Positions 18,410 to 26,523 of a stretch of DNA of 64,000 nucleotides are shown here, piece after piece. The position numbers and the translations under genes were made by a program. Numbering within the stretch: the stretch's first letter is position 1; each line of letters starts with the position of its first letter. The notes under the pieces were generated by a model, which worked only from the letters and a program-made list of their open reading frames with translations, was not told where the DNA came from and did no database searches. The stretch is from TH5896 sp049578985 (lineage in GTDB: Archaea > Thermoproteota > Nitrososphaeria > Nitrososphaerales > Nitrososphaeraceae). The DNA lies in the NCBI GenBank assembly GCA_049578985.1, contig JBAUMZ010000114.1, positions 73,394 through 137,393 on the forward strand. The letters are read 5' to 3'.

Positions 18410-18880
18410 ATGGAGCTTTACACTGAAGATAAAACTGGATATCGACATTCATTAAGATCGGAATCCAAGATGATGAACCCCACATGGACTGAAGAACCAC
18501 GAAATTCCAATGAGAAGCATAAAGGCTATATACTCTTCGCGAAACGCAGTTGTGTGGCACTATTTGGAATATTTGGCACCCACACTGTTGATGTCTGTCC
18601 TTTAAACAGCAAAACAAGTGCTAAGACTATGGTCCAAATGGCAGAGAAGAGTGCAGATGCAACAAGTAACCGTTCCAAATATGGAATAAGCAAGATCATT
18701 GGTAGGTATCACTCAGCATTGGAGCACACATTTATTTGGATCGTTGACGCAGAGAGCGCACATCAACTAGAAAAATTCTTAATTGATATAGGCTCTGCAA
18801 AGTTTAATTCATCCAAAATTGTTCCATTAATCAATTTCGAAGAGGTCGTGCGCAAGGGGACCGATGAACTTCATAACTAG
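18410..18880 (+). CDS. Conserved hypothetical protein (possibly DUF3303-like)
   Basis: A 156-residue soluble protein. After a polar N-terminal part comes KGYILFAKRSCVALFGIFGTH, then a segment with an HTVDVCPLNS motif, helices, and FIWIVDAESAHQLEKFL followed by SSKIVPLINFEEVV. The pattern of a His, a Cys-Pro and a late small alpha/beta half resembles short ferredoxin-like DUF3303-type proteins, but this is a weak resemblance. A TATA-like agataaatgccctta lies about 30 bp upstream of the ATG, suggesting its own leaderless promoter. Function unknown. Confidence 0.6.
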   Translation: MELYTEDKTGYRHSLRSESKMMNPTWTEEPRNSNEKHKGYILFAKRSCVALFGIFGTHTVDVCPLNSKTSAKTMVQMAEKSADATSNRSKYGISKIIGRYHSALEHTFIWIVDAESAHQLEKFLIDIGSAKFNSSKIVPLINFEEVVRKGTDELHN

Positions 18881-18933
18881 TATTCTGTCCGCTGTTGATT
18901 AATTTAGGTAATACCTAAGAGTTTGGAACAGAT

Positions 18934-19068
18934 TCACTCAAATCTGTAATCAACGAGGCTATAACCACATCTTGGACACCTCCCTTTAGCACTCCATCTA
19001 AGATGACGAAAATATATTCTACTTTTCTTACCATCAGATGCAAGTTTTATAGGATCAAAATCATGCAC
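18934..19068 (-). CDS. Very small zinc-ribbon-like protein (GTG start)
   Basis: A 44-residue open frame from a GTG reads VHDFDPIKLASDGKKSRIYF and then RWSAKGRCPRCGYSLVDYRFE. CPRCGY is a typical zinc knuckle, and an upstream SCCVH just before the GTG could provide the other ligands if translation starts earlier at CTG. A TATA-like AATAAAAGATAA sits about 27-35 bp before the GTG. No competing gene occupies this stretch. It may be intact with a rare start or a truncated relative of the zinc-ribbon gene at 22126. Confidence 0.4.
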   Translation of the reverse strand: MHDFDPIKLASDGKKSRIYFRHLRWSAKGRCPRCGYSLVDYRFE

Positions 19069-19405
19069 GCAGCACGAACGTACCAGTCAGAATTATCTTT
19101 TATTTCTTGTTCCAAATGTTTGGGTATTACCTTAATTTATACAGTCCGTTGTTGATTAATTTATACAGTTCTTCATTTTTAACAATCTTCCTGTTTGTGT
19201 GTGTGTCACACAAAGTTAGATTACATTTTGGATTCTTATTACATTTAATTTACTATATCGCTAAGCTAACGTCGAAAATATCATTACATCTGGGTTCAAA
19301 CAATAGGGAAATAGTAGAGGAATAATTTGATTTCATGTTCTATGCATCAGCGGAGTCTTTGGTATTTTAAATCATGTATATATTTCCTTGCAGTTTAGAT
19401 AATAT

Positions 19406-21730
19406 ATGACCGAGCAAAATGATTCGAGCTACACACAAGCGATGTCCCAAGTTATTGCAGAGATTTACCGGAGGTCACATGATAATATATCAAGATTTCA
19501 TACAATCACAAATAGACCGCTTACTTTGAGTGAAAAAATAATTATCGGCCATTTAGAACATCAAGTTGGGCCCGATCTGGATAATAATTTAACTAGGGGT
19601 AAGAGTTACGTATCATTAAGGCCTGACAGGGTAGCGCTCCAGGATGTAACTGGACAAATGACACTGCTCCAGTTTATGCAAACGGGGTTGCAACACATAA
19701 AGGTACCTACTACCGTGCACTGCGATCACCTTATCCAGGCGAGGGTTGAAGGGGAGCAAGACACACGGGCAGCTCTCTACGAGAATACCGAGGTCTACCA
19801 GTTCTTGGAATCTGCAAGCAGAAAATACGGGATAGGATTCTGGAAGCCTGGTGCAGGCATTATTCATCAAGTTGTCCTAGAGAACTACGCGTTTCCTGGT
19901 GGCCTCATGATTGGAACTGACTCACACACACCTAATGCAGGTGGTCTTGGCATGCTAGCTATAGGAGTAGGAGGTTTGGACGCGGCCGAAGTAATGGTAG
20001 GAATACCATGGGAATTGTTATACCCTAAGCGAATTGGAATACTCCTCACTGGATCGCTTAACGGTTGGACATCTCCTAAGGATATTATCTTACATGTGGC
20101 CTCAATCTTGACCGTAGCCGGAGGCACGAACGCGATAATTGAATATTTTGGTCCAGGTTGCGCAACCCTCAGCTGCACTGGTAAGGCAACCATTACTAAC
20201 ATGGGAGCCGAGATTGGCGCGACGACATCAATTTTTCCCTACGACGGAAAGATGAGTGAATATCTTGCAGCGACAGGAAGGAGTGAAATAGCTGAGCTAG
20301 CGAATCAAAATTTTAGCATACTGCAACAAGATCCAGAAATAGAGCGAGAAATTCTACGAGACCGCGAGAACAGCTCAAATTACTTTGATCAATTAATCGA
20401 GTTTAACCTTTCCGAATTAGAACCGTATATAGTAGGTCCTCATACACCAGATCTTGCTCGCCCCGTCTCAAAAATGGCCTCTGATGTGAGGAAAAATGGA
20501 TATGTAGATGAAATATCTGTTGCGCTTATAGGTAGTTGTACCAATTCGTCGTATGAGGATATGTCACGAGCAGCCGACATTGCAGAACAGGCGCATGCAC
20601 GAGGATTGAAGACAAAAATCCCTTTGCAAGTCACGCCTGGCTCTGAAATGATTAGATCTACAATTGAACGGGATGGACAGATGGATTTGCTTAAGAGAAT
20701 TGGAGCTAATGTCCTTGCGAATGCGTGTGGACCATGTATCGGCCAATGGCAGAGATCGGAATTGAAAACTGGTGTACCGAATTCTATCGTTACATCGTAC
20801 AATCGTAATTTTCCTGGTAGAAATGATGGTAGCCGTGAGACTATGAATTTCATCACAAGTCCGGAGATGGTCATTGCCTTAGCTTTGGGCGGAAGGTTAT
20901 CATTTAATCCACTAAATGATGAATTAGTAGCTAGCGATGGAAGCTTATTCAAGCTTGAACCTCCCAAGGTTGCGCCAGAGATTCCCAATATAGGATTTGC
21001 CTACGTCGCTGATACATTTGTCGCACCAGCCAGAGATCCTGAGAACATAAGTGTGGTTATCAGAAAGGATAGTGATAGGCTCCAAAAACTCGAGTCATTT
21101 CCAGCCTGGGATGGGAAGGATTTCGAAGACCTTCCAATATTAGCCAAAGTAGCTGGGAAATGTACAACCGACCATATATCTCCTGCAGGAGCATGGCTGA
21201 TGTATCGAGGTCATCTCGATAAAATAAGTGATAATTTGCTTCTAGGCGCAGTGAATTCCTTTAACGGAAAAATTGGCGTTGGAAAGAACTTGTTCAATAA
21301 TCAGATAGCTCCATTTCCAGAAATAGCTAGAATGTATAGTAATCAAGGAATAAAATGGGTAATAATAGGTGACATGAACTACGGGGAAGGTAGTAGTAGA
21401 GAACACGCCGCCATGTCTCCAAGGTATTTAGGTTGTGCCGCGGTAATCGCTCGAAGCTTTGCAAGAATTCATGAAACTAATCTGAAGAAGCAGGGAGTCC
21501 TTGCCACTACATTTGCCGACAAGTCAGACTTTGAAAAAGTAGGTGAGGACGATAGGATAAGCATACATGGGTTAAGTAGATTAGAACCAGGCAAACCTCT
21601 GGAGTGCATACTATATCATGGTAACAAGAGAAAAGAGACAATCTGGCTCCACCATTCGTACAATGAGACTCAAATTGACTGGTTCAAAATGGGTTCTGCA
21701 CTTAATGTGATTAGAAATAGAAAAATATGA
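19406..21730 (+). CDS. acn: Aconitate hydratase
   Basis: Interconverts citrate and isocitrate; in autotrophic thaumarchaea it works in an incomplete or oxidative TCA branch feeding biosynthesis. The 774-residue protein has the [4Fe-4S] cluster cysteines in IGSCTNSSYEDM (about 375) and ANACGPCIGQW (about 438-448). It also has the substrate-binding DHLIQA region (about 107), IGTDSHTPNAGGLGM (about 170), and the swivel-domain GDMNYGEGSSREHAA near 660. Domain order (1-2-3-linker-4) and length match the mitochondrial-type/AcnA-like group. Single gene with an AT-rich promoter region; no other TCA gene adjoins. Confidence 0.96.
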   Translation: MTEQNDSSYTQAMSQVIAEIYRRSHDNISRFHTITNRPLTLSEKIIIGHLEHQVGPDLDNNLTRGKSYVSLRPDRVALQDVTGQMTLLQFMQTGLQHIKVPTTVHCDHLIQARVEGEQDTRAALYENTEVYQFLESASRKYGIGFWKPGAGIIHQVVLENYAFPGGLMIGTDSHTPNAGGLGMLAIGVGGLDAAEVMVGIPWELLYPKRIGILLTGSLNGWTSPKDIILHVASILTVAGGTNAIIEYFGPGCATLSCTGKATITNMGAEIGATTSIFPYDGKMSEYLAATGRSEIAELANQNFSILQQDPEIEREILRDRENSSNYFDQLIEFNLSELEPYIVGPHTPDLARPVSKMASDVRKNGYVDEISVALIGSCTNSSYEDMSRAADIAEQAHARGLKTKIPLQVTPGSEMIRSTIERDGQMDLLKRIGANVLANACGPCIGQWQRSELKTGVPNSIVTSYNRNFPGRNDGSRETMNFITSPEMVIALALGGRLSFNPLNDELVASDGSLFKLEPPKVAPEIPNIGFAYVADTFVAPARDPENISVVIRKDSDRLQKLESFPAWDGKDFEDLPILAKVAGKCTTDHISPAGAWLMYRGHLDKISDNLLLGAVNSFNGKIGVGKNLFNNQIAPFPEIARMYSNQGIKWVIIGDMNYGEGSSREHAAMSPRYLGCAAVIARSFARIHETNLKKQGVLATTFADKSDFEKVGEDDRISIHGLSRLEPGKPLECILYHGNKRKETIWLHHSYNETQIDWFKMGSALNVIRNRKI

Positions 21731-21750
21731 TTCCATCCTCCTTCCATATT

Positions 21751-21910
21751 TCAACTTTCATTCTTGTCATATCCCAAGGCACGAAGCAAAGGCAAACGAA
21801 TTGTGTTAGCACTCAACTTGGCATCCAGAAGTTCGTATCGTTTTGATCTTACATATGCCAATGAATCTTACATATGCCAATGAAACGTTTGACAATGGAC
21901 AAGAAGAGCC
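21751..21910 (-). pseudogene. Gene remnant interrupted by a 19-bp tandem duplication
   Basis: The minus strand encodes AYVRSKRYELLDAKLSANTI and then RLPLLRALGYDKNES-stop. A tandem duplication of 19 bp (21846-21864 and 21865-21883, atcttacatatgccaatga) puts a stop just upstream. Removing one copy extends the open frame through LSNVSLAYVRS. No start codon or family is evident, so this is the tail of a lost gene. Confidence 0.4.
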
Positions 21911-22125
21911 CTAAATTATGCAAGACCTTAAAATTTTAGAGGCAAAAGAACGCTTATGGCAATTCAGTTCGGATAGTTTTCAAGCCGGCATGCATTCTCC
22001 AGAATATATCTCTTTCTACTGGCGTTTGTCCAAATTAAAAAACATTTGATTAGGATTGTATGTATTGATGTTGAGAAAGCTTAATAAGCATATTTCTTGT
22101 CATAAAATGATAAGGCTATAGGAGT

Positions 22126-22374
22126 ATGACTTGTAAAGGAATATGTTCTAGGCATAAGGCTCAGAAGCCCGTGGGAATGGGAAGATATGCTAATGGGCAA
22201 AAGAGATGTCAGATATGCGAGATATTTTTGAAATGGGAAGGATTATGGTGCCCATGTTGTGGATATAGGTTAAGAACTAAACCTAGAAATTTGAAATATA
22301 AAGCCAAATTGCGACAACGCGAAACAGTTATCACAGTACATGAGAACATGATCGTAAAGAAAATACCTACCTAG
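22126..22374 (+). CDS. Zinc-ribbon protein of a thaumarchaeal family
   Basis: An 82-residue basic protein with paired knuckles: CQICEIF (about 28-34) and WCPCCGYRLR (about 42-50), plus CKGIC...H near the N-terminus that could bind a second metal. The N-terminal half MTCKGICSRHKAQKPVGMGR and the basic tail KPRNLKYKAKLRQRE resemble a family I associate with Nitrososphaera-like genomes. Nucleic-acid binding is plausible from charge and zinc ribbon but not shown. Start ATG is preceded by aggctataggagt, a possible ribosome-binding GGAG. Confidence 0.7.
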   Translation: MTCKGICSRHKAQKPVGMGRYANGQKRCQICEIFLKWEGLWCPCCGYRLRTKPRNLKYKAKLRQRETVITVHENMIVKKIPT

Positions 22375-22566
22375 CTAGTGGCTAGCCCTTATAATTCTGT
22401 TTTTAGTATCACAAGCAGTAAAGGTATAATGCAGGCCTTTTTATGCGTGGTTTGCTGATTTGGCTTGTTGAATACTCAAGTAGCAAGGGTGAGTGAATGG
22501 TGCACGCTCATGTGACCAACGAGGCGGTCAAAATGCATGACTGACTGGATTCATTAGCGAAAGTAA

Positions 22567-22788
22567 CTCTACCTTACTTATCATGATATCATAATAGAGG
22601 ATCATTTATCGGACTTACTGTATAATGATAGACGATTTAATGAAAGCATCGTTCTAAGAGTTAATTTATTGGATGGAATGAAACGCCATTTACGAATACA
22701 AAATCATAACGATAACAAGGAATTGCTGGAATATCTGCGACTGCTGCGGAATAGCCGTTCTGTTGAAGATGGATCTGCGACTACCTAA
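22567..22788 (+). pseudogene. Open frame with protein-like sequence but no ATG
   Basis: After a TAA at 22564 the frame stays open for 73 codons, reading IIIEDHLSDLLYNDRRFNES, then VLRVNLLDGMKRHLRIQNHN, then ELLEYLRLLRNSRSVEDGS and a TAA. The composition is that of a small helical soluble protein. The first ATG is in the middle, so either a CTG/TTG start is used or the start was lost. Family not recognised. Confidence 0.4.
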
Positions 22789-22995
22789 TCATGTATCATC
22801 GTAGTGGGAGGTAAATACTGGCTTGTGAATACCTACTCAAGATTAGTTTAATCTAGAACTCCATCTGTACCATGTAAATCTGGTATTTTTACTGTACTCA
22901 TGCATTTGAAAATAAATAATACATCATTCATTACAAAAGCGAATTTGAAGGAAGAGTAAAAGAGGTGTCGGAGCACCTTTGACGCCCGACGCTAC

Positions 22996-23850
22996 TTAGC
23001 TATATGGCAACTCTAAAGTGAAGTCCTGTAGATTTGCCACTATACTAGGTACGTCCAAACCAGAAGTTGTCCATACAATTAATGTTTGTTCATCACCAGT
23101 TCCACTCTGACCTCCTCGAAGGTCTTTGAAGTTATGAGTACTGTTTATTGTGAAGCCTTTGTTTTGTAAATCAGCTGCGTATGTTTGAATGTCTTGAGTA
23201 GGCACCATCAACATGCCAACAGTATCAACATCACTTGCTGACGACGAAGTCAACATTTCGGGCTGATTGACCACGGTTATTGTCCCATTCATTACAAAAG
23301 CAGGGTCGTCTTCATTTACGTCCTTTTCAAAATAAGTGTATACCCCTGTATCATTAAATGCTGTAGATGTTGTCGCCGTGTTGTATTCAAATCCCCCACT
23401 ATCAAATACGGGAGTAGTTGAAGTATCGGTTTCTGATGATGGTATTAAGTCGCCTTGGACCGCCGTTATAGTGCGATCGTGATCTACATCTCCATTAAAC
23501 CACGTAACAGCAGTTCCGGCATTTACAACAGCATTCTGAGGCAGATAGGGCTGGGTTGCAAGGGGATATTGATTGGTTTGTTGGTTTGTTGATTCATGAG
23601 CTTCGTTGGGAATGAAAATCACAAGATTCTTAATGTTATTTCCTAGTACCATAGTCTCAGTGCCGAATACATAAGATGCGTTAATGTTGGGGGGTTGCTC
23701 CTGTAGTTGGTTTTCGGCTCCTGTACTACCATTTAGCTGTGCGTTAGCAAAGGATATCTCATATGTACTGGAAAAAACCATAATAAAAAACAGCACCGCC
23801 GTTACACCTACCAGTTTCAAACCATTTTTGCTATTTAAGTTGGTTTCCAT
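22996..23850 (-). CDS. Secreted cupredoxin-like protein lacking the canonical copper site
   Basis: A 284-residue exported protein. The N-terminus is a signal peptide or anchor (LVGVTAVLFFIMVFSSTYEI, then ANAQLNG). A Gln/Asn-rich stretch is followed by a cupredoxin-type beta domain: VVNAGTAVTWFNGDVDHDRT (about 107-126), PVFDSGGFEYN, and TGVYTYFEKDVNEDDPAFVM. In plastocyanins the last segment holds Cys-x-x-His-x-x-Met; here Cys and His are absent and only one His (VDHD) and one Met remain, so a type 1 copper site is unlikely. A C-terminal domain (residues about 205-284) is unknown. Probably periplasmic or cell-surface. Confidence 0.8.
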   Translation of the reverse strand: METNLNSKNGLKLVGVTAVLFFIMVFSSTYEISFANAQLNGSTGAENQLQEQPPNINASYVFGTETMVLGNNIKNLVIFIPNEAHESTNQQTNQYPLATQPYLPQNAVVNAGTAVTWFNGDVDHDRTITAVQGDLIPSSETDTSTTPVFDSGGFEYNTATTSTAFNDTGVYTYFEKDVNEDDPAFVMNGTITVVNQPEMLTSSSASDVDTVGMLMVPTQDIQTYAADLQNKGFTINSTHNFKDLRGGQSGTGDEQTLIVWTTSGLDVPSIVANLQDFTLELPYS

Positions 23851-24161
23851 CTCAGATTACATCTTGCTTTTCCTGTTTCGATAATATAAAAGTTAGTTGT
23901 ATGCAGGCGCCTATGCTTATTGAATAGGATTAGGAGTCTATTTCACTCTAAAGTATCCTGAACCCATAGATGGAGAATCAGGGGGCTCGTGAGCGACCAA
24001 CCAAGGCATTTTACAAGTAGTCGTCGCATAAGCCTTGCTTAAATTAGTTCCGCATCTTAGGAATCGTCGGCAAGAGTTGGTTTTGGTAAGATTCTTACTG
24101 TTTTTGGCAAGACACTAACTAACGGGCCTGACCTAGGGCGAAGATTGTGAGAATGAAAATA

Positions 24162-24235
24162 AGCCTTGACCGGGATTTGGACCCGGGACCTTTGCCTTAC
24201 CAAGGCAACGCTCTACCAGGCTGAGCTATCAAGGC
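24162..24235 (-). tRNA. tRNA-Thr (GGT)
   Basis: The minus strand folds as a standard cloverleaf: acceptor GCCTTGA/TCAAGGC, D-arm with GCTCAGCCTGGTAGAGC, anticodon arm TTGCC-TTGGTAA-GGCAA giving anticodon GGT, and T-arm CCGGGTCCAAATCCCGG. The GGT anticodon reads ACC/ACT threonine codons. No intron, and 3' CCA is not encoded. Confidence 0.95.
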
Positions 24236-24468
24236 ACTAATAACACCCTGCAAGGCAGGAAGTAAAATTCGCTACGGCCACCTACATAAGCTTAACTGCA
24301 CTCTTTTTACAAAAGTCCACATTTGCTTGGGGGATTCTCAACTTTCGTGAAAACGGGTACGTTAGCAGAAAATTTTTGAGGATGTAGAAAATCGATTGTT
24401 TGGTGGTCAATCCATATTTCCTGGTTTCTGCAAGATTTAAGTAAGGACTAGTCGATTCGTCCTGTGAA

Positions 24469-24588
24469 GCGGGGGTTGTAGAGCCTGGCCAAATTGTAAT
24501 CGCATGCTTGGAGACGCGGGACTTAAGATCACAGTTATAGGTGATCCCGTCTCTCAGGGGTTCGTGGGTTCGAATCCCACCCCCCGCA
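24469..24588 (+). tRNA. tRNA-Leu (TAA) with one canonical and one probable D-loop intron
   Basis: Acceptor GCGGGGG (24469-24475) pairs with CCCCCGC (24581-24587). The T-arm is GTGGG-TTCGAAT-CCCAC. Anticodon stem CGGGA/TCCCG encloses C-T-TAA-G followed by a 16-nt intron (24528-24543) at the canonical 37/38 site. The D-arm region is about 19 nt too long; a 19-nt insert near 24492-24511, flanked by a CCAA/TTGG helix, looks like a second intron. Removing both gives 85 nt, normal for tRNA-Leu. A TATA-like agatttaagta lies about 33 bp upstream. Confidence 0.88.
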
Positions 24589-25228
24589 TCAAATTGGTGC
24601 GGCCTCTGAACTCAGAAGCAGACTTGATCAGGTGTAGATGAAATCTATTGTCAGAGCCAAGTTCAGGATGGAAAGCTGTGGCAATTATATTGTCTTGCTT
24701 TACCGCTACAACCTTGTCCTCTAACCTTGCGATAACTTGAACTCCTTCCGCTGCTTTCGACACTATGGGAGCTCGTATAAATATGCCTTTGAAAGGCCTC
24801 CTTCCCATCATAGGAATTTCCATATCAGCCTCAAAGGAATCCCTTTGCCTTCCGAAAGCGTTTCTTTCTACTACTATGTTTAACAACGATAGTAACTTTT
24901 GTTTTGTTTGTCCAATTACCCTGTCATGAGTTCTGCTGGATAGGATAATCATACCCGCACAAGTTCCTAATACTGGCATCCCTCTAGATACCACATCGGT
25001 GATTTTACGAAAAAGTTCCCCATTAACGGTAACGAAGTGGCTGACTACAGTGCTTTCACCCCCAGGCAAAATTAAACCACTAATTCCGGAAATGTCTTTA
25101 GAGTGTCGAACAATTCTCACGTCGCCCTTCTTTCCGAGATAATTAAAAGCGATCTTGGTCTGGGAAACGTTCTCCTCGACATCTCCTTGAATTCCTAGTA
25201 CTCCTATTATAAGCCCATCCTGCCTCAT
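24554..25228 (-). CDS. pdxT: Pyridoxal 5'-phosphate synthase glutaminase subunit
   Basis: PdxT hydrolyses glutamine and channels ammonia to PdxS for vitamin B6 synthesis. The 224-residue protein has the class I amidotransferase features: LPGGEST (about 55), catalytic nucleophile in GTCAGMI (Cys about 91), and FHPEL with the His of the triad (about 197-201). The normal family end is near RFHLHLI; the frame runs on about 20 residues and its last 11 codons (RGVGFEPTNP) are the complement of the tRNA-Leu T-arm and acceptor, so the two genes overlap on opposite strands by 35 bp. The start overlaps the pdxS stop by 4 bp. Confidence 0.95.
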   Translation of the reverse strand: MRQDGLIIGVLGIQGDVEENVSQTKIAFNYLGKKGDVRIVRHSKDISGISGLILPGGESTVVSHFVTVNGELFRKITDVVSRGMPVLGTCAGMIILSSRTHDRVIGQTKQKLLSLLNIVVERNAFGRQRDSFEADMEIPMMGRRPFKGIFIRAPIVSKAAEGVQVIARLEDKVVAVKQDNIIATAFHPELGSDNRFHLHLIKSASEFRGRTNLMRGVGFEPTNP

Positions 25229-26196
25229 ATGGATGGTCCTCTTTCTTGCATTCTCAAAGATAGGTTTTGAGTATCAAGCCCCAACATAGATTTCTTTTCG
25301 TCAACCATTTTTTGTGATTCAAGTACAGTGGCAGGGTCATCAAAGTATGTAGTGGCGAGGACTATCGCCTGAGCTCGTTGTGAAGCATCGTCTGACTTGA
25401 AAATTCCGGAACCTACAAACACGCCATCACAGCCAAGATTCATCAGAAGTGCGGCGTCAGCTGGTGTGGATATTCCACCTGCAGCAAAATTTACTACGGG
25501 TAACCTTCCTAACCTAGCCGTCTCTTCAACTATAGGCAATGCCGATTGTAACTGTCTAGACGTTTTAATGAGTTCCTGCGGATCATCCATTATTGAATTA
25601 AGCCTTCGTATATCATTATTGACCGCCTTAATATGTGATACTGCTTCAGCTACATTGCCAGTCCCAGGTTCACCTTTGGTTCTAATCATAGAACATCCCT
25701 CCTCTATTCTGCGGAGGGCTTCGCCGAGATTTTTAGCTCCATTCACAAATGGTACCTTGAAATTCCATTTCCAAAGATGGTTATCTTCATCAGCTGGGGT
25801 AAGTACTTCGCTTTCATCAATCATATCAACACCTATCTCCTCCAAAATTTGAGCTTCTCCAAGATGACCTATCCTGCACTTGGCCATGATAGGGATAGTA
25901 ACGGCGTCCATTAACTCTTGAACAACCTTCACACTAGCAGTCCTTGCTACACCACCTGCCAACCTGACATCGAACGGGAGTTTATCGAGCACCATTACAG
26001 CGACCGCTCCTGCATCTTCCGCTATTTGAGCTTGCTCAACATTGGTGACGTCCATAATAACCCCATGTTTCTGCATGTGCGCGAATCCTCTCTTAACCAA
26101 GGTTGTCCCAGTAGTAAATGGAGAATGAGAACCAATAAGACGCCTTTGCATAGTTCTCTGCTCAATAATCTCGGATGGGACGAGAGATATCGTCAT
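25225..26196 (-). CDS. pdxS: Pyridoxal 5'-phosphate synthase lyase subunit
   Basis: PdxS condenses ribose 5-phosphate, glyceraldehyde 3-phosphate and ammonia into PLP. The 323-residue TIM barrel shows the very conserved start LVKRGFAHMQKHGVIMDVTN, the lysine-bearing VMVLDKLPFDVR, MAKCRIGHLGEAQILE, EADNHLWKW-like DEDNHLWKWNFKVPFVNGA, and the phosphate loop NFAAGGISTPADAALLM. Typical length for archaea. It precedes pdxT with a 4-bp overlap (ATGA), so the pair is translated together in the 12+12 complex. Confidence 0.97.
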   Translation of the reverse strand: MTISLVPSEIIEQRTMQRRLIGSHSPFTTGTTLVKRGFAHMQKHGVIMDVTNVEQAQIAEDAGAVAVMVLDKLPFDVRLAGGVARTASVKVVQELMDAVTIPIMAKCRIGHLGEAQILEEIGVDMIDESEVLTPADEDNHLWKWNFKVPFVNGAKNLGEALRRIEEGCSMIRTKGEPGTGNVAEAVSHIKAVNNDIRRLNSIMDDPQELIKTSRQLQSALPIVEETARLGRLPVVNFAAGGISTPADAALLMNLGCDGVFVGSGIFKSDDASQRAQAIVLATTYFDDPATVLESQKMVDEKKSMLGLDTQNLSLRMQERGPSI

Positions 26197-26317
26197 CTAC
26201 ACGAGTGTACTGCTAACAGTTATTTAGAGATTAGTGTCAAGTACCGAGGGAGAATGAAAACTCTTTGTTCAAGTTGTTATAAAAGTATAATAAGTGACAA
26301 ACTGGATATTTTAAGAT

Positions 26318-26461
26318 ATGGTTGATGAGACCAAGGTGGATCTTCCTCCATGTGATATATGCGGCAATGCTTTAGAAGCATGCCTGTGTGTTTGTCCATA
26401 TTGTGGTGAACGAGATAAATGCGAATGTTGCCTCTATGATGCAGCGACTGGTGGCGGATGA
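26318..26461 (+). CDS. Cysteine-rich 47-residue metal-binding mini-protein
   Basis: A 47-residue protein with nine cysteines: CDIC at 12-15, CLCVCPYC at 22-29 and CECC at 35-38, between an acidic N-terminus and a Gly-rich end. This can hold two zinc ions or a metallothionein-like cluster. The promoter looks clear: gttataaaagtataa lies about 35 bp upstream. It is divergent from pdxS and 62 bp before korA, so it may be the first gene of the korAB transcript, though korA may have its own promoter. Family not recognised. Confidence 0.65.
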   Translation: MVDETKVDLPPCDICGNALEACLCVCPYCGERDKCECCLYDAATGGG

Positions 26462-26523
26462 ATTCTGATAAGAAATGAAATTCTAAACTAATAAAAGCTG
26501 GCAAATTAGAAGCAATAACATCT

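Noticed and set aside
19107..19325. 72-codon hydrophobic plus-strand frame
   Set aside because: Arises from AT-rich DNA; no basic/positive-inside pattern and no start context.
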